Shown here: piece by piece, positions 1-5,733 of the stretch
How the letters are laid out: each line of letters starts with the position of its first letter
How positions within the stretch are numbered: the first letter of the stretch is position 1
Assembly: GCF_002027545.1 (NCBI RefSeq)
Contig: NZ_MXAN01000015.1
Coordinates: 70,853 to 76,585, forward strand
Reading direction: 5' to 3'
From: Moraxella lacunata
Lineage (GTDB): Bacteria > Pseudomonadota > Gammaproteobacteria > Pseudomonadales > Moraxellaceae
DNA length: 5,733 bases
Made by a program: the position numbers and the translations under genes
Notes under the pieces: model-generated
Database searches by the model: none
What the model was told of the DNA's origin: nothing
Seen by the model: the letters and a program-made list of their open reading frames with translations, nothing else

Positions 1-594
1 GGAAAGAGATTTAATGAAAATAAGCCAAACCCAAAGCAACCACGGCATACACCGCCCAAGCATGTAGCCCCCAATGTAAAAATGAGTAGGTCATGGCTTC
101 TTTGGCACTCTCAACAGTGCTGGGTTCAGCGGTGGGCGGTTTGGCAAAATGCAGCAGTGGCTCGGCTGTGCCCCAATACAGCAGTCCAATCCCAATCCCT
201 GCCGAAAACAGCATGCCAATCCACGAACCAAAACTATACTCGGGTGTCTCAGTCTGATGACCTAGGCGAATGTCACCATAACCACTGATGGCAATGTATA
301 AACAAAATACCAAAGCAACGTTCATCAAAATGATAAATAAAAAGCCAAATCGTTCGGTGATAAAGGATTGGGCGTTATTAAAGAGCTGTCCTGCCATCTC
401 GCTAAATAAAGTGCCAAAAATCATAAAAATAACAATCAGCAGTGCAGAAGTCAAAAACACAGGTATGCTTACTTGCGGAAAAATACCAAGTCGCCCAATG
501 ACTACTTTATTCATCACTGATCGTGGTTAAAATCCTTGGGTGTTTTGGCGGTCTGGTAACTGACGGGCTTATCAAGGTCTTTATCGTTCATCAT
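1..594 (-). pseudogene. BCCT-family transporter, 5' part, apparently frameshifted
   Basis: The protein would be an inner-membrane betaine/choline/carnitine-type osmolyte transporter. Seen: a 168-residue frame (517 down to 11) with hydrophobic segments at about 18-38, 57-80, 98-117 and 147-167. It carries the glycine-rich BCCT motif AGIGIGLLYWGTAEP (106-120) and the conserved HWGLHAWAVYA block (148-158). Its only start is a GTG/ATG with no Shine-Dalgarno. Upstream, a different frame opens at ATG 594 or 591 behind AAGGA (598-602) and encodes 26 hydrophilic residues ending PKDFNHDQ. It stops at 514-516, overlapping the GTG. That peptide resembles the cytoplasmic N-terminus of such transporters, so one gene split by a one-base loss or two-base gain fits best. 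The second frame stops at 11-13, although BCCT proteins run to about 500-680 residues. In the +1 frame the next codons read KSLS, like the family's continuation. Translational coupling or sequencing error cannot be excluded. Confidence 0.72.
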
Positions 595-616
595 GTATCC
601 TTAGGATTGTCTATTT

Positions 617-646
617 ACTATATCTCTTAATCATGACAGATATTAA
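617..646 (-). promoter_or_regulatory. candidate promoter of the BCCT gene
   Basis: On the minus strand, TTAATA (646-641, four of six to the -35 consensus) is followed after 18 bp by TATAGT (622-617, five of six to the -10 consensus). This would start transcription about 15-20 bases upstream of the AAGGA and the paired ATGs at 594/591. The region is very AT-rich, so chance matches are likely. One arm of the inverted repeat (622-631) abuts the -10 box. Confidence 0.3.
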
Positions 647-713
647 CAAAACTTATGGTGGTTTACCGTATAAAAACGTATTATTTCTGTACAATAACAA
701 AATATTAAGAGAT
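622..713. repeat. widely spaced 10-bp inverted repeat
   Basis: ATCTCTTAAT at 622-631 is matched exactly by its reverse complement ATTAAGAGAT at 704-713, with 72 bp between. The arms do not extend further. The left arm sits inside the candidate BCCT promoter, so paired regulator sites are possible. In an AT-rich intergenic region a chance match is also plausible. Confidence 0.3.
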
Positions 714-887
714 TTTTCTGATTATTGATGGTGTCACAAATTTGTAAATGATTGTTTTTAAAAGCAAATGCTCTGATGAAATTTTACAAAAAGCGGCTTG
801 ATTGCCATAAGACTAAAATAAAACAAGTGTTTTATTAAAAATCTGCTTATTGGGCTGATTTTATGGCGTTTATTTTTGGTTTTAATA

Positions 888-916
888 TTAACAATTTGGG
901 CGTATCATGTTAAGAT
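888..916 (+). promoter_or_regulatory. dapF promoter, extended -10
   Basis: TTAACA (888-893, five of six to TTGACA) is separated by 17 bp from TAAGAT (911-916), and a TG at 908-909 makes an extended -10. Transcription would begin near 923, giving a leader of about 40 bases that contains AAGGA at 950-954, eight bases before the dapF ATG. Confidence 0.62.
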
Positions 917-962
917 AGACGGTGTGACTTTATAACTTAGCCAAAACAAAAGGAAAACGACA

Positions 963-1862
963 ATGTTAATCGAATTTACCAAAATGCATGGTTTGGGCAA
1001 TGACTTTATGGTGATTGACCTAGTGACACAGCGGATGAATCTAACAAGTGAGTTGGTGCGACTGCTTGCTGACCGTCATTTGGGCGTGGGCTTTGACCAG
1101 CTACTTATCGTTGAGCCACCGTCTCGCCCTGACGTGGATTTTAAATATCGTATTTTTAATGCTGATGGACAGGAAGTGGCACAGTGTGGCAATGGGGCAA
1201 GATGTTTTGCGTCCTTTGTACAGGCTCGTAAACTCTCCTTTAAACAGCGTTTGCGTGTGGAGACGGCAAGCGGGGTTATCACGCTGACCACCGACCGTTA
1301 TGGATGGGTGCAGGTGGACATGGGTAAGCCCAAATTTGAGCCTGCCGAGATTCCTTTTGCTCCCCAAGCCATCACCAAAGTGGGCAATTCCTACCGCCTA
1401 AATGTCGATGGCGAGCCTGTTCAGCTCTACCTTGCCAACATGGGCAATCCCCATGCGGTCATCTTGGTGGATGATGTGCTGACTGCCGATGTGGCACGTC
1501 TAGGCAGGCTCATCGAGAGTCATGAAGCATTTCCCGAGCGTGTTAATGTCGGCTTTGTCCAAATCGTCAATCAACGCCATGTTCGCTTGCGTGTCTATGA
1601 ACGTGGTGTGGGTGAGACGCAGGCGTGTGGCACGGGTGCGTGTGCGGCGGTCGCTGTGGGCGTGCGTGAAGGTTGGATTGATGAAGGGGTGGATGTGCGA
1701 GTTCAGCTCTATGGCGGTAGCCTTGCCGTGCGTTATCAAGAAGGCTACTCAGTGATGATGACAGGACCGACATCCTTTGTCTATGAAGGGGTGTTTAGCC
1801 CTGATGGACTGGCAGCACAGGCAGGGATTAATCTAACACCGACCGAAGATTATGATGCCTAA
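963..1862 (+). CDS. dapF: diaminopimelate epimerase
   Basis: This cytoplasmic enzyme interconverts LL- and meso-diaminopimelate without a cofactor, supplying the peptidoglycan cross-linking residue and the direct lysine precursor. The 299-residue product shows both pseudosymmetric halves, each with its catalytic cysteine: C75 in AQCGNGARC (73-81) and C222 in ACGTGACA (221-228). Substrate-contact positions known from the family are recognisable: N13 in GLGNDF, Q46 in GVGFDQ, N66, N162 in MGNPHA, N195, and E213-R214. The start is secure: [15 protein letters not shown] is the usual N-terminus, and AAGGA lies eight bases upstream. The conserved fold ends near FVYEGVF (272-278). About 21 further residues follow, making the protein longer than the E. 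coli enzyme (about 274). G+C is clearly higher than in the nucleotidyltransferase genes to the right. It stands alone, with its own promoter and a downstream stem-loop. Confidence 0.97.
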   Translation: MLIEFTKMHGLGNDFMVIDLVTQRMNLTSELVRLLADRHLGVGFDQLLIVEPPSRPDVDFKYRIFNADGQEVAQCGNGARCFASFVQARKLSFKQRLRVETASGVITLTTDRYGWVQVDMGKPKFEPAEIPFAPQAITKVGNSYRLNVDGEPVQLYLANMGNPHAVILVDDVLTADVARLGRLIESHEAFPERVNVGFVQIVNQRHVRLRVYERGVGETQACGTGACAAVAVGVREGWIDEGVDVRVQLYGGSLAVRYQEGYSVMMTGPTSFVYEGVFSPDGLAAQAGINLTPTEDYDA

Positions 1863-1881
1863 ATCAGTTATTTGCCAAATT

Positions 1882-1910
1882 AAACCCTTGCTGTTGCAGG
1901 GGTTTTGTTA
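1882..1910 (+). terminator. probable dapF terminator
   Basis: A 10-bp stem (AAACCCTTGC 1882-1891, GCAGGGGTTT 1896-1905, one G-U wobble) closes a four-base TGTT loop 20 bases after the dapF stop. It is followed by TTTGTT, a short and imperfect T-run. On the minus strand the same hairpin is followed by TTTAATTT and might also end tgt transcripts, though it lies about 190 bases past the tgt stop. Confidence 0.65.
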
Positions 1911-2015
1911 AGTTGGGTTTTAAGCCAATACCCATCATTAGCATGTCCTATTTTATTCCAATCTCAACTTAAAATGATAACTTGTTGACCATTCGATGAT
2001 TATTTTTGAGTTGTG

Positions 2016-2035
2016 GGGCAAATAGCAATTCACCC
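2016..2035. repeat. degenerate copy of the GGGCAAATTG palindrome
   Basis: This 20-base stretch matches the perfect palindrome at 4376-4395 at 17 of 20 positions. Two of the three changes become G-U wobbles when the minus strand is transcribed, so the tgt 3' untranslated RNA could still fold it with nine of ten pairs. On the plus strand the same changes would be A-C mismatches. It lies about 60 bases past the tgt stop, without a T-run that would make it a convincing terminator. Confidence 0.45.
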
Positions 2036-2096
2036 TTGATACATCAATTACTTATATAAGTTTGAACATAAAGCAAAACTCTATTTTATAGGTAGT

Positions 2097-3285
<1,189 letters not shown>

Positions 3286-3286
3286 A

Positions 3287-4336
3287 TTAACCATATAATT
3301 GCTCTCGTATTTCAATTAACGTTTTTATGACCAAATAATGCTCGGGTATTTCTGGTAAATCGCTTTGGTCAAATGCCAATTCGACTTCTTTTATTAATTC
3401 ATCTGCTTTTTTTAATAAATCATCATAATCAAATTTCCCTGATTTAATTGCCAAAAGTTCATCACGATTATCACGCTCCACAATCACTTTGCCTAATTTA
3501 GCAATATCCAAGGCGGTGTATAATAGCCGAAAGGTGTGCATGATATTTTTGGCGTCATAGCCTTTGCCATGATTGGCGGTGGATTCATAACGCTCGTGAT
3601 TGCGTTTTTCTACCCATTCCCAATAGTCTTTATAATCTTGGCAATATTTGCTATATCCCATTTGATTAAATGACAAATAAGCAACAGGCGATACATCTTT
3701 GGGAATAGGGCTTAATAACACTTCTTGGCTGTCATCGTGAATAATCCCCCGATAGTCGCCGACAAACATCGCATACATATGACTGGCGTGGGGCATTTTG
3801 GATAAGCCGATTTGCAATTGGGTGAGATTGTGTTTATTTAGCCAATCTATCAAATCCACGCTTTTATGATTGTCAAATACCACACAAAATTCCAATAGGC
3901 TCTTTTTGTCTTTACTCATCGGATTGACGATTTTTTTATTTAAGCCACGAGATTTTTTAATTTGGCTAAGGGCAAATCCTGCAAAGGTTTTTTGGCATAA
4001 TTTGGAAATAAACCAATCAGGATTAAACTTATCCATAATTGGGTGCTTATATAATATCTTATCGCTTGGCGTGGCAAGTAGTTCCATGATATTAGGATTA
4101 TTTTGTAATAATAAATCCACAAATCGCCCCAGCTCATAATACACCACGTCATTGGTTTCGTTACTGACCTGTGGTACATAATCATCATGCAAACCATAAT
4201 AAAAGGGCTTAGGCAAATAAAACACGCCTTTAATATCCGTATCTGATGACGGTGTGTCTAATCCGTAGGCACGACTGCCTGAGATACATTCTAATAAAAT
4301 CAGGTTATTGGATTTTAGGTAATCAATGGTTATCAT
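3287..4336 (-). CDS. RlaP-type nucleotidyltransferase (polymerase-beta fold), longer paralog
   Basis: This is a predicted cytoplasmic nucleotidyltransferase of the RlaP family (RNA-repair-associated polymerase beta). The substrate is unknown. From the ATG at 4336 the product has 349 residues. The nucleotide-binding and metal motif is SGSRAYG (19-25) followed by SSDTDIKG, with metal-binding D32 and D34. E68 in VVYYELGRFVDLL is a candidate third carboxylate. The helical C-terminal part holds HGKGYDAKNIMHTFRLL (256-272), a GYDxK...H..RLL block I associate with this family. The reading frame extends to a TTG at 4381 inside a palindromic repeat. I prefer ATG 4336, because GAGA lies six bases upstream and the GSRAYG motif then sits near the N-terminus as expected. 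Base composition is low (a sampled 60-base line has about 33% G+C, against about 60% in dapF). It follows the other nucleotidyltransferase on the same strand after 109 bases. Confidence 0.85.
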   Translation of the reverse strand: MITIDYLKSNNLILLECISGSRAYGLDTPSSDTDIKGVFYLPKPFYYGLHDDYVPQVSNETNDVVYYELGRFVDLLLQNNPNIMELLATPSDKILYKHPIMDKFNPDWFISKLCQKTFAGFALSQIKKSRGLNKKIVNPMSKDKKSLLEFCVVFDNHKSVDLIDWLNKHNLTQLQIGLSKMPHASHMYAMFVGDYRGIIHDDSQEVLLSPIPKDVSPVAYLSFNQMGYSKYCQDYKDYWEWVEKRNHERYESTANHGKGYDAKNIMHTFRLLYTALDIAKLGKVIVERDNRDELLAIKSGKFDYDDLLKKADELIKEVELAFDQSDLPEIPEHYLVIKTLIEIREQLYG

Positions 4337-4352
4337 GGGGGTTCTCGTTAAT

Positions 4353-4381
4353 TTTATATGATTTTTAATATAAATGGGCAA
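4353..4381 (-). promoter_or_regulatory. candidate promoter using the palindrome as -35
   Basis: On the minus strand, TTGCCC (4381-4376, the outer arm of the palindrome) is followed after 17 bp by TATAAA (4358-4353, five of six to the -10 consensus). Transcription would start near 4346, with only about ten leader bases before ATG 4336. Such a short leader lowers confidence. If real, the repeat supplies the promoter of the longer nucleotidyltransferase gene. Confidence 0.35.
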
Positions 4382-4395
4382 ATTGCAATTTGCCC
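4376..4395. repeat. perfect 20-bp palindrome, GGGCAAATTG / CAATTTGCCC
   Basis: The two 10-base arms are exact reverse complements with no loop. It lies between the two nucleotidyltransferase genes, 50 bases past the stop of the upstream one. A degenerate copy is at 2016-2035 and a nine-base partial copy at 5709-5717. This is the layout of a small dispersed REP-like repeat. It may also fold at the 3' end of the upstream mRNA, but only a mixed AT stretch follows instead of a T-run. Confidence 0.7.
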
Positions 4396-4414
4396 CTACA
4401 AATGTATTTTAATC

Positions 4415-4442
4415 TATCAATTTTTAAAATATATAATTGATA
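4415..4442. repeat. AT-rich stem-loop after the upstream nucleotidyltransferase
   Basis: TATCAATT (4415-4422) and AATTGATA (4435-4442) are exact inverted arms around a 12-base AT loop, beginning three bases past the stop at 4446. The weak stem and absence of G+C make it a poor terminator. It could be mRNA 3'-end structure or a chance palindrome in AT-rich sequence. Confidence 0.3.
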
Positions 4443-4445
4443 AAT

Positions 4446-5222
4446 TTATTTAAAAACAATTTTTCTAAACAAATCATTTAACACACCAACATCGCCTTTT
4501 TGTTTTTTATCAAAAGTTAAATCTTGGGTTGTTTGCCAAAGATGTTGGGTAAATGTTTGCATGGATAGAGGTAGTTCATATAAATACTTTTCATCATGCG
4601 ATTGCTTTAAATGGATAACGTGATTTAATTCATCAACATTATTGGGATTTAATAAACCAAACATTTCATTCATACACACAGGGGGCATGGTTTGGTATTC
4701 TTTTATCCATAGGCTTGCAAGCAATGCACGAATCAGATAACACCATTTTTTAAGTTTGATAGGACGGGATATGTCCAGTTCACCATTTGCCTTTTTTGCC
4801 ATTCCTTGATAATGATGATAAACTGCTTGGGGGTTAAAAAAGTCTGATTGGATATATTTCACTTCTTTAATAAATTCATCATCGCCATGATAAATAATGG
4901 GCGAATTTAACCATTCAAAAATTACGGCATTGGATTTATGAATATGTACCAATGCTTTTTTAATATCCCAACCGCCAATATCAAATGGCACGTCAAATAA
5001 GTCATGATTGATAAATTCAAACGTGTCTTTGTCATCATAAATCTGCAAATACCAATCGGGCGTATGATGATAAATCAGCCGTACATCAAAATCACTATCA
5101 AAACTGGCAAAACCCCATGCCCGACTACCACTTTCTAGAGCGTGTAGCGGTGTAATGGCGTGGACGTGGCAAGTGGTGTGTAGGGTGTGGGTGATTTGGC
5201 TATGGTAGTCGGTGTTGGTCAT
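4446..5222 (-). CDS. RlaP/YcgL-type nucleotidyltransferase (polymerase-beta fold), shorter paralog
   Basis: This is a predicted nucleotidyltransferase resembling B. subtilis YcgL, with no established substrate. The 258-residue product is close to the usual length for that group. The active-site motif is ESGSRAWGF (30-38) followed by DSDFDVR (42-48), where D44 and D46 should bind the catalytic metal. D77 or D81 in the stretch before GGWD (83-86) could be the third carboxylate. Further family-like blocks are KSNAVIFEWLNSPIIY (96-111) and the helix KLKKWCYLIRALLASLW (156-172). It differs from the longer paralog downstream in length and motif wording (SRAWG against SRAYG), so this is not a recent duplication. 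The start ATG is preceded by a weak GGAA and by an extended -10 promoter. Base composition is very AT-rich (about 28% G+C in one sampled line), suggesting horizontal acquisition. It is probably cotranscribed with the longer paralog. Confidence 0.85.
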   Translation of the reverse strand: MTNTDYHSQITHTLHTTCHVHAITPLHALESGSRAWGFASFDSDFDVRLIYHHTPDWYLQIYDDKDTFEFINHDLFDVPFDIGGWDIKKALVHIHKSNAVIFEWLNSPIIYHGDDEFIKEVKYIQSDFFNPQAVYHHYQGMAKKANGELDISRPIKLKKWCYLIRALLASLWIKEYQTMPPVCMNEMFGLLNPNNVDELNHVIHLKQSHDEKYLYELPLSMQTFTQHLWQTTQDLTFDKKQKGDVGVLNDLFRKIVFK

Positions 5223-5242
5223 AACTTATTCCGAAAAATAGA

Positions 5243-5255
5243 TGTTATTATAACA
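5243..5255. promoter_or_regulatory. 13-bp palindrome over the -10 box, possible operator
   Basis: TGTTAT, one central base, ATAACA: the arms are exact reverse complements and cover the -10 box of the shorter nucleotidyltransferase. A repressor site is possible. However, six bases of the palindrome are the TATAAT itself, and AT-rich palindromes arise easily by chance. Confidence 0.25.
5247..5255 (-). promoter_or_regulatory. extended -10 promoter of the shorter nucleotidyltransferase
   Basis: On the minus strand TGTTATAAT combines a perfect TATAAT (5252-5247) with the extended TG, placing transcription start near 5240 and leaving a leader of about 18 bases. No good -35 lies 16-18 bp upstream. 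The element is embedded in a 13-bp palindrome (5243-5255). Confidence 0.5.
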
Positions 5256-5275
5256 AAATTATCCTAAAAATCCAT

Positions 5276-5304
5276 TTGCTAAATATATCAAAAACAGGTA
5301 ATAT
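5276..5304 (+). promoter_or_regulatory. promoter of the DUF442 gene
   Basis: TTGCTA (5276-5281) is followed after 17 bp by TAATAT (5299-5304). The -35 and spacing are the same as in the tgt promoter. Transcription would start near 5311, about 30 bases before the ATG at 5342, with AGGA at 5332-5335. The divergent nucleotidyltransferase promoter lies in the same 119-bp gap. Confidence 0.45.
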
Positions 5305-5341
5305 GCCTTTTGATTTTTAGTATTTTTAATTAGGAAAAGTT

Positions 5342-5692
5342 ATGAGTAACATCGCCCCCGAATTTCGCATTACCCTATCAGGTCAAATTACCCCTGCTGA
5401 CGTGGCAGAACTGGCTCGCATGGGCGTAAAAACCGTGGTAAATAACCGCCCAGACGGTGAAGAAGAAGGACAGCCAACCTCTGCCGAGATTGAACAGGCG
5501 TGCCAAGCTCACGGTATCGCCTATAAGCAAATCGCCTTTGCTGGCGGTATGATGGACATGAACCACGTCCAAGCCTTTGCTGATTTTTTTAATGAAACCG
5601 AACGCCCATTGCACATCTTTTGCCGTACAGGTAACCGCTCCAATAACCTTTTGACGGTGGCACGAGAAAAAGATTTGCTTGATGAAGAGTGA
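5342..5692 (+). CDS. DUF442/TIGR01244-type phosphatase or sulfurtransferase-like protein
   Basis: This small cytoplasmic protein belongs to the beta-lactamase hydrolase-like (DUF442) group, whose fold is like that of dual-specificity phosphatases and whose loop resembles rhodanese. Members occur fused to, or near, persulfide dioxygenases, but the reaction of stand-alone forms is not settled. The 116 residues are a complete domain. The opening FRITLSGQITPADVAELA (8-25) and VVNNRPDGEE (32-41) are conserved features. The catalytic loop is HIFCRTGNRSNNL (91-103), with cysteine C94 and arginine R99 in the CxxGxRS pattern. The start is supported by AGGA six bases upstream. No sulfide-oxidation gene is visible nearby. 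It is divergent from the nucleotidyltransferases, so a shared function is not implied. A rhodanese-type activity cannot be distinguished from phosphatase activity by sequence alone. Confidence 0.88.
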   Translation: MSNIAPEFRITLSGQITPADVAELARMGVKTVVNNRPDGEEEGQPTSAEIEQACQAHGIAYKQIAFAGGMMDMNHVQAFADFFNETERPLHIFCRTGNRSNNLLTVAREKDLLDEE

Positions 5693-5708
5693 TTGATTTT
5701 TATAAAAA

Positions 5709-5717
5709 GGGCAAATT
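5709..5717. repeat. partial copy of the GGGCAAATTG palindrome
   Basis: GGGCAAATT is identical to the first nine bases of the palindrome at 4376-4395, and then the match stops abruptly. Nine bases alone is weak evidence. The third occurrence in the window, and the sharp junction with a possible IS end, make it worth recording. Confidence 0.35.
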
Positions 5718-5733
5718 TGAACCGACCCCCAAA
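5718..5733. mobile_element. possible terminal repeat of an IS3-family element, cut by the window edge
   Basis: The last 16 bases, TGAACCGACCCCCAAA, begin with TG and carry a C-rich block followed by A's. This resembles ends of IS3-family (IS150-type) elements, for example IS150's TGTACTGCACCC start. No transposase is visible because the window ends here, so this is a pattern match from memory only. Confidence 0.35.

Larger units (their letters stand above)
595..962. other. intergenic region between the BCCT remnant and dapF
   Basis: This divergent, AT-rich region of about 370 bp holds the dapF promoter and ribosome binding site on the right and the BCCT signals on the left. Between roughly 720 and 885 I see no gene, RNA gene, terminator or clear repeat. 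The only plus-strand reading frame (633-728, 31 codons) lacks a ribosome binding site and is not supported. Confidence 0.6.

Noticed and set aside
82..530. Plus-strand reading frames opposite the BCCT remnant
   Set aside because: They are antisense of clear transmembrane coding sequence and show no family-like motifs or ribosome binding sites.
633..728. 31-codon plus-strand reading frame starting MTDINKTYGG
   Set aside because: It has no ribosome binding site, no recognisable domain and sits in the promoter region of the BCCT gene.
1500..1773. Minus-strand reading frames opposite dapF
   Set aside because: They are low-complexity His/Arg/Thr-rich translations of the antisense of a confidently identified gene, with no start signals.
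2050..2061. 12-bp palindrome ACTTATATAAGT downstream of tgt
   Set aside because: It is almost entirely A and T with no loop and no associated promoter or T-run, so a chance palindrome is the simplest explanation.
4337..4381. Upstream TTG start giving the longer nucleotidyltransferase 15 extra residues
   Set aside because: The TTG lies inside the palindromic repeat with no Shine-Dalgarno, and the extra residues resemble translated intergenic sequence. ATG 4336 is better placed.
5697..5708. TTTTTATAAAAA palindrome after the DUF442 stop as a terminator
   Set aside because: It has no G+C in the stem and no following T-run, so it would not form a stable intrinsic terminator.

Overview
The window reads as chromosomal DNA of a gammaproteobacterium, most likely a Moraxella or close relative in the Moraxellaceae. 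That rests on the overall style of the DapF, Tgt and BCCT proteins, the moderate to low G+C, and compact sigma70-type promoters with extended -10 boxes. No rRNA or other decisive marker is present, so genus is an inference.

Layout, left to right. (1) 1-594, minus strand: the 5' part of a BCCT-family (betaine/choline/carnitine-type) transporter gene. It seems broken by two reading-frame disruptions, one near 514-520 and one at 11-13, and it runs off the left edge. (2) 595-962: an AT-rich intergenic stretch with a clear dapF promoter, a weaker candidate promoter for the BCCT gene and a widely spaced 10-bp inverted repeat. (3) 963-1862, plus strand: dapF, diaminopimelate epimerase, complete, followed by a good stem-loop at 1882-1910. 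(4) 1863-2096: a gap holding that stem-loop and a degenerate copy of a short palindromic repeat. (5) 3230-2097, minus strand: tgt, the queuosine tRNA-guanine transglycosylase, with its own strong promoter. (6) 5222-4446 and 4336-3287, minus strand: two different polymerase-beta-fold nucleotidyltransferases of the RlaP (RNA-repair-associated) type in tandem. They are visibly AT-richer than dapF and tgt. A perfect 20-bp palindrome lies between them. (7) 5342-5692, plus strand: a small DUF442/TIGR01244-type phosphatase or sulfurtransferase-like protein, divergent from the second nucleotidyltransferase. (8) 5709-5733: a partial third copy of the palindromic repeat, running directly into a sequence that resembles the end of an IS3-family insertion sequence and is cut by the window edge.

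How the genes relate: dapF (lysine and peptidoglycan precursor synthesis) and tgt (tRNA modification) are ordinary housekeeping genes and probably separate transcription units. The accessory part is the tandem nucleotidyltransferase pair, upstream of and codirectional with tgt. Its family is predicted to act on damaged RNA. No RNA ligase, toxin or other usual RNA-repair partner is visible, so the link to repair and to tgt is a hypothesis. The short palindrome occurs in three places around this block and supplies part of a predicted promoter. With the possible IS end, it suggests that the right half of the window has been rearranged or acquired.
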